Shown here: one piece after another, positions 24,375 through 25,034 of the stretch
How the letters are laid out: each line of letters opens with the position of its first letter
Numbering within the stretch: position 1 is the first letter of the stretch
DNA from: Chitinophaga pinensis
GTDB taxonomy: Bacteria > Bacteroidota > Bacteroidia > Flavobacteriales > Flavobacteriaceae
Length of the DNA stretch: 25,034 bases
NCBI GenBank assembly: GCA_943324925.2
Contig: CALPNL020000006.1
Coordinates: forward strand, 1-25,034
Direction: 5' to 3'
Notes under the pieces: generated by a model
Databases searched by the model: none
What the model was told of the DNA's origin: nothing
What the model saw: the letters and a program-made list of their open reading frames with translations, nothing else
Made by a program: the position numbers and the translations under genes

Positions 24375-24443
24375 AAGCTATTTCCCGCTATCCGCTGTAT
24401 CCACACTAAAAAGTGTGGGATGCCGCTACTATCGGGGCTAAAA
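24371..24443 (-). repeat. Palindromic interspersed element, copy B
   Basis: Read on the minus strand it begins TTTTAGCCCCGATAGTAG and GCGGCATCC, and ends GATACAGCGGATAGCGGG then AAATAGCTTCTAA, matching both arms of copy A. The core differs: here a 7-bp stem CCACACT/AGTGTGG (24401-24407 with 24412-24418) closes a 4-base loop AAAA. Copy B is 73 bp against 93 bp for A, and nearly all the length difference is in the core. Its outer end overlaps the flippase stop codon, and its other end lies 32 bp before dut. Confidence 0.85.
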
Positions 24444-24475
24444 CGCTTAGATTATCAAACATAATTTTAGGTTAA

Positions 24476-24910
24476 ATGAAAATAAACATCATTAATAAAT
24501 CACAACACGAATTACCAAACTACGAAACTATTGCTTCAGCAGGAATGGATTTACGTGCCAATTTAACCGAGTCTATCACGCTAAATCCTTTGGAAAGAAC
24601 CATCGTAAAAACGGGACTTTTCATTGAATTGCCAATTGGCTATGAAGCACAAGTGCGCCCAAGAAGCGGATTGGCAGCCAAAAAAGGAATCACCGTTCTC
24701 AATTCACCAGGAACTGTAGATGCTGATTACCGTGGAGAAATTGGAGTAATTTTAGTTAATTTATCAAGCGAACCATTTGTAATTGAAAATGGAGAAAGAG
24801 TCGCGCAATTAATCATCGCAAAACACGAACGTGCCCAATGGATTGAAGTCCAAGAACTGTCAGAAACAGCAAGAGGCGAAGGCGGTTTTGGAAGCACCGG
24901 AGTAAAATAA
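24476..24910 (+). CDS. dut: dUTP diphosphatase (dUTPase)
   Basis: The trimeric enzyme hydrolyses dUTP to dUMP and pyrophosphate, keeping uracil out of DNA and feeding dTMP synthesis. The 144-residue length is standard. All five conserved motifs are visible: AGMDLRA (22-28), RPRSGLAAKKG (61-71), GTVDADYRGEIGVIL (79-93, with the uracil-contacting hairpin and catalytic Asp), GERVAQLII (106-114), and RGEGGFGSTG (133-142, the glycine-rich C-terminal arm that closes the active site). Confidence 0.98.
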   Translation: MKINIINKSQHELPNYETIASAGMDLRANLTESITLNPLERTIVKTGLFIELPIGYEAQVRPRSGLAAKKGITVLNSPGTVDADYRGEIGVILVNLSSEPFVIENGERVAQLIIAKHERAQWIEVQELSETARGEGGFGSTGVK

Positions 24911-24920
24911 TAAATAATAA

Positions 24921-24952
24921 CCGGAACGAGATTACTTCGTTCCTCGCAAAGA
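24921..24952 (-). repeat. GCGAGGAACGAAG-type interspersed repeat
   Basis: The minus strand reads TTTGCGAGGAACGAAG followed by TAATCTCGTTCC. I recognise GCGAGGAACGAAGCAATC as a short repeat found in many bacterial intergenic regions. It contains the 7-bp inverted repeat GGAACGA/TCGTTCC (24923-24929 with 24937-24943, 7-nt loop). It fills most of the 48-bp gap between dut and the next gene. Confidence 0.7.
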
Positions 24953-24958
24953 CAAAAT

Positions 24959-25034
24959 ATGAAAATAATAGTGCCAATGGCGGGCCGCGGCTCCCGATTA
25001 AGACCACACACATTAACAGTTCCAAAACCATTAA
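24959..25034 (+). CDS. Sugar-phosphate nucleotidyltransferase (3' partial)
   Basis: The first 25 codons of a gene that runs off the right edge read MKIIVPMAGRGSRLRPHTL then TVPKPL. This is the nucleotide-binding signature GxGxRLxPxT followed by the PKP loop of glucose-1-phosphate thymidylyltransferase and mannose-1-phosphate guanylyltransferase relatives. It makes an activated sugar for polysaccharide synthesis, consistent with the flippase two genes upstream. The exact sugar cannot be told from this fragment. Confidence 0.9.
   Translation, partial: MKIIVPMAGRGSRLRPHTLTVPKPL

Noticed and set aside
24462..24469. TAATTTTA as a dut promoter
   Set aside because: It misses the final G of TAnnTTTG and lies only 6 bp from the ATG, too close for a -7 element followed by a transcript start.
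1..25034. CRISPR arrays, tRNA or rRNA genes, insertion sequences, prophage genes, defence systems
   Set aside because: Reading both strands I found no regularly spaced repeats, no cloverleaf sequence, no transposase or integrase motif and no phage or defence-type protein.

Overview
The window looks like chromosome of a Flavobacteriaceae member, most probably Flavobacterium. The DNA is AT-rich, Shine-Dalgarno sequences are weak or absent, several leaders carry the Bacteroidetes -7 promoter element TAnnTTTG, and the complete Bat (Bacteroides aerotolerance) gene order is present. Two intergenic palindromic repeats beginning TAGCCCCGA also resemble repeats I remember from Flavobacterium genomes. 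No phage, insertion sequence, CRISPR array, rRNA or tRNA was seen. The window is mostly conserved core genome with a few unusual gene architectures.

Region 1 (1-7830, + strand) is one long operon. It holds a DUF58 protein (5' end cut off by the window), an uncharacterised two-span membrane protein, BatA and BatB (von Willebrand A proteins), BatC (TPR protein with a Lys/Asp-rich tail), BatD and BatE (TPR plus SH3-like). The products should form an inner-membrane/periplasmic assembly normally driven by a MoxR AAA+ ATPase, whose gene should lie just upstream. A convergent cvpA-like gene closes the region.

Region 2 (8347-12473) holds pheS flanked by two small conserved-looking proteins of unknown function, a Gfo/Idh/MocA oxidoreductase, and the convergent glycerol-3-phosphate dehydrogenase gene gpsA. 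Short YAACTTA-type repeats surround the small gene upstream of pheS. A 373-bp gap (12474-12846) contains a palindromic interspersed element in the gpsA leader, a 21-bp operator-like dyad and a strong terminator.

Region 3 (12847-19380) holds a YqhD-type NADPH aldehyde reductase (all four metal ligands present at the E. coli numbering), a D-2-hydroxyacid dehydrogenase fused in frame to a VOC/glyoxalase domain, and a tightly packed four-gene membrane cassette (TM2, DUF2752, DUF4870-like, M48 metalloprotease). A convergent two-domain acyltransferase of the OlsF type, for aminolipid synthesis, follows.

Region 4 (19525-25034, + strand) holds exonuclease III, an OmpA-like lipoprotein, a Tas-type aldo/keto reductase, an orphan lipoprotein, a polysaccharide flippase starting at TTG, dUTPase and the start of a sugar-phosphate nucleotidyltransferase. 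The second palindromic element supplies the flippase stop codon and fills most of the space before dut. A different repeat (GCGAGGAACGAAG type) lies between dut and the nucleotidyltransferase gene.

The best candidates for something undescribed are the palindromic repeat pair with its interchangeable hairpin core, the TM2-DUF2752-DUF4870-M48 cassette, the dehydrogenase-VOC fusion and the orphan dyad in the 373-bp gap.
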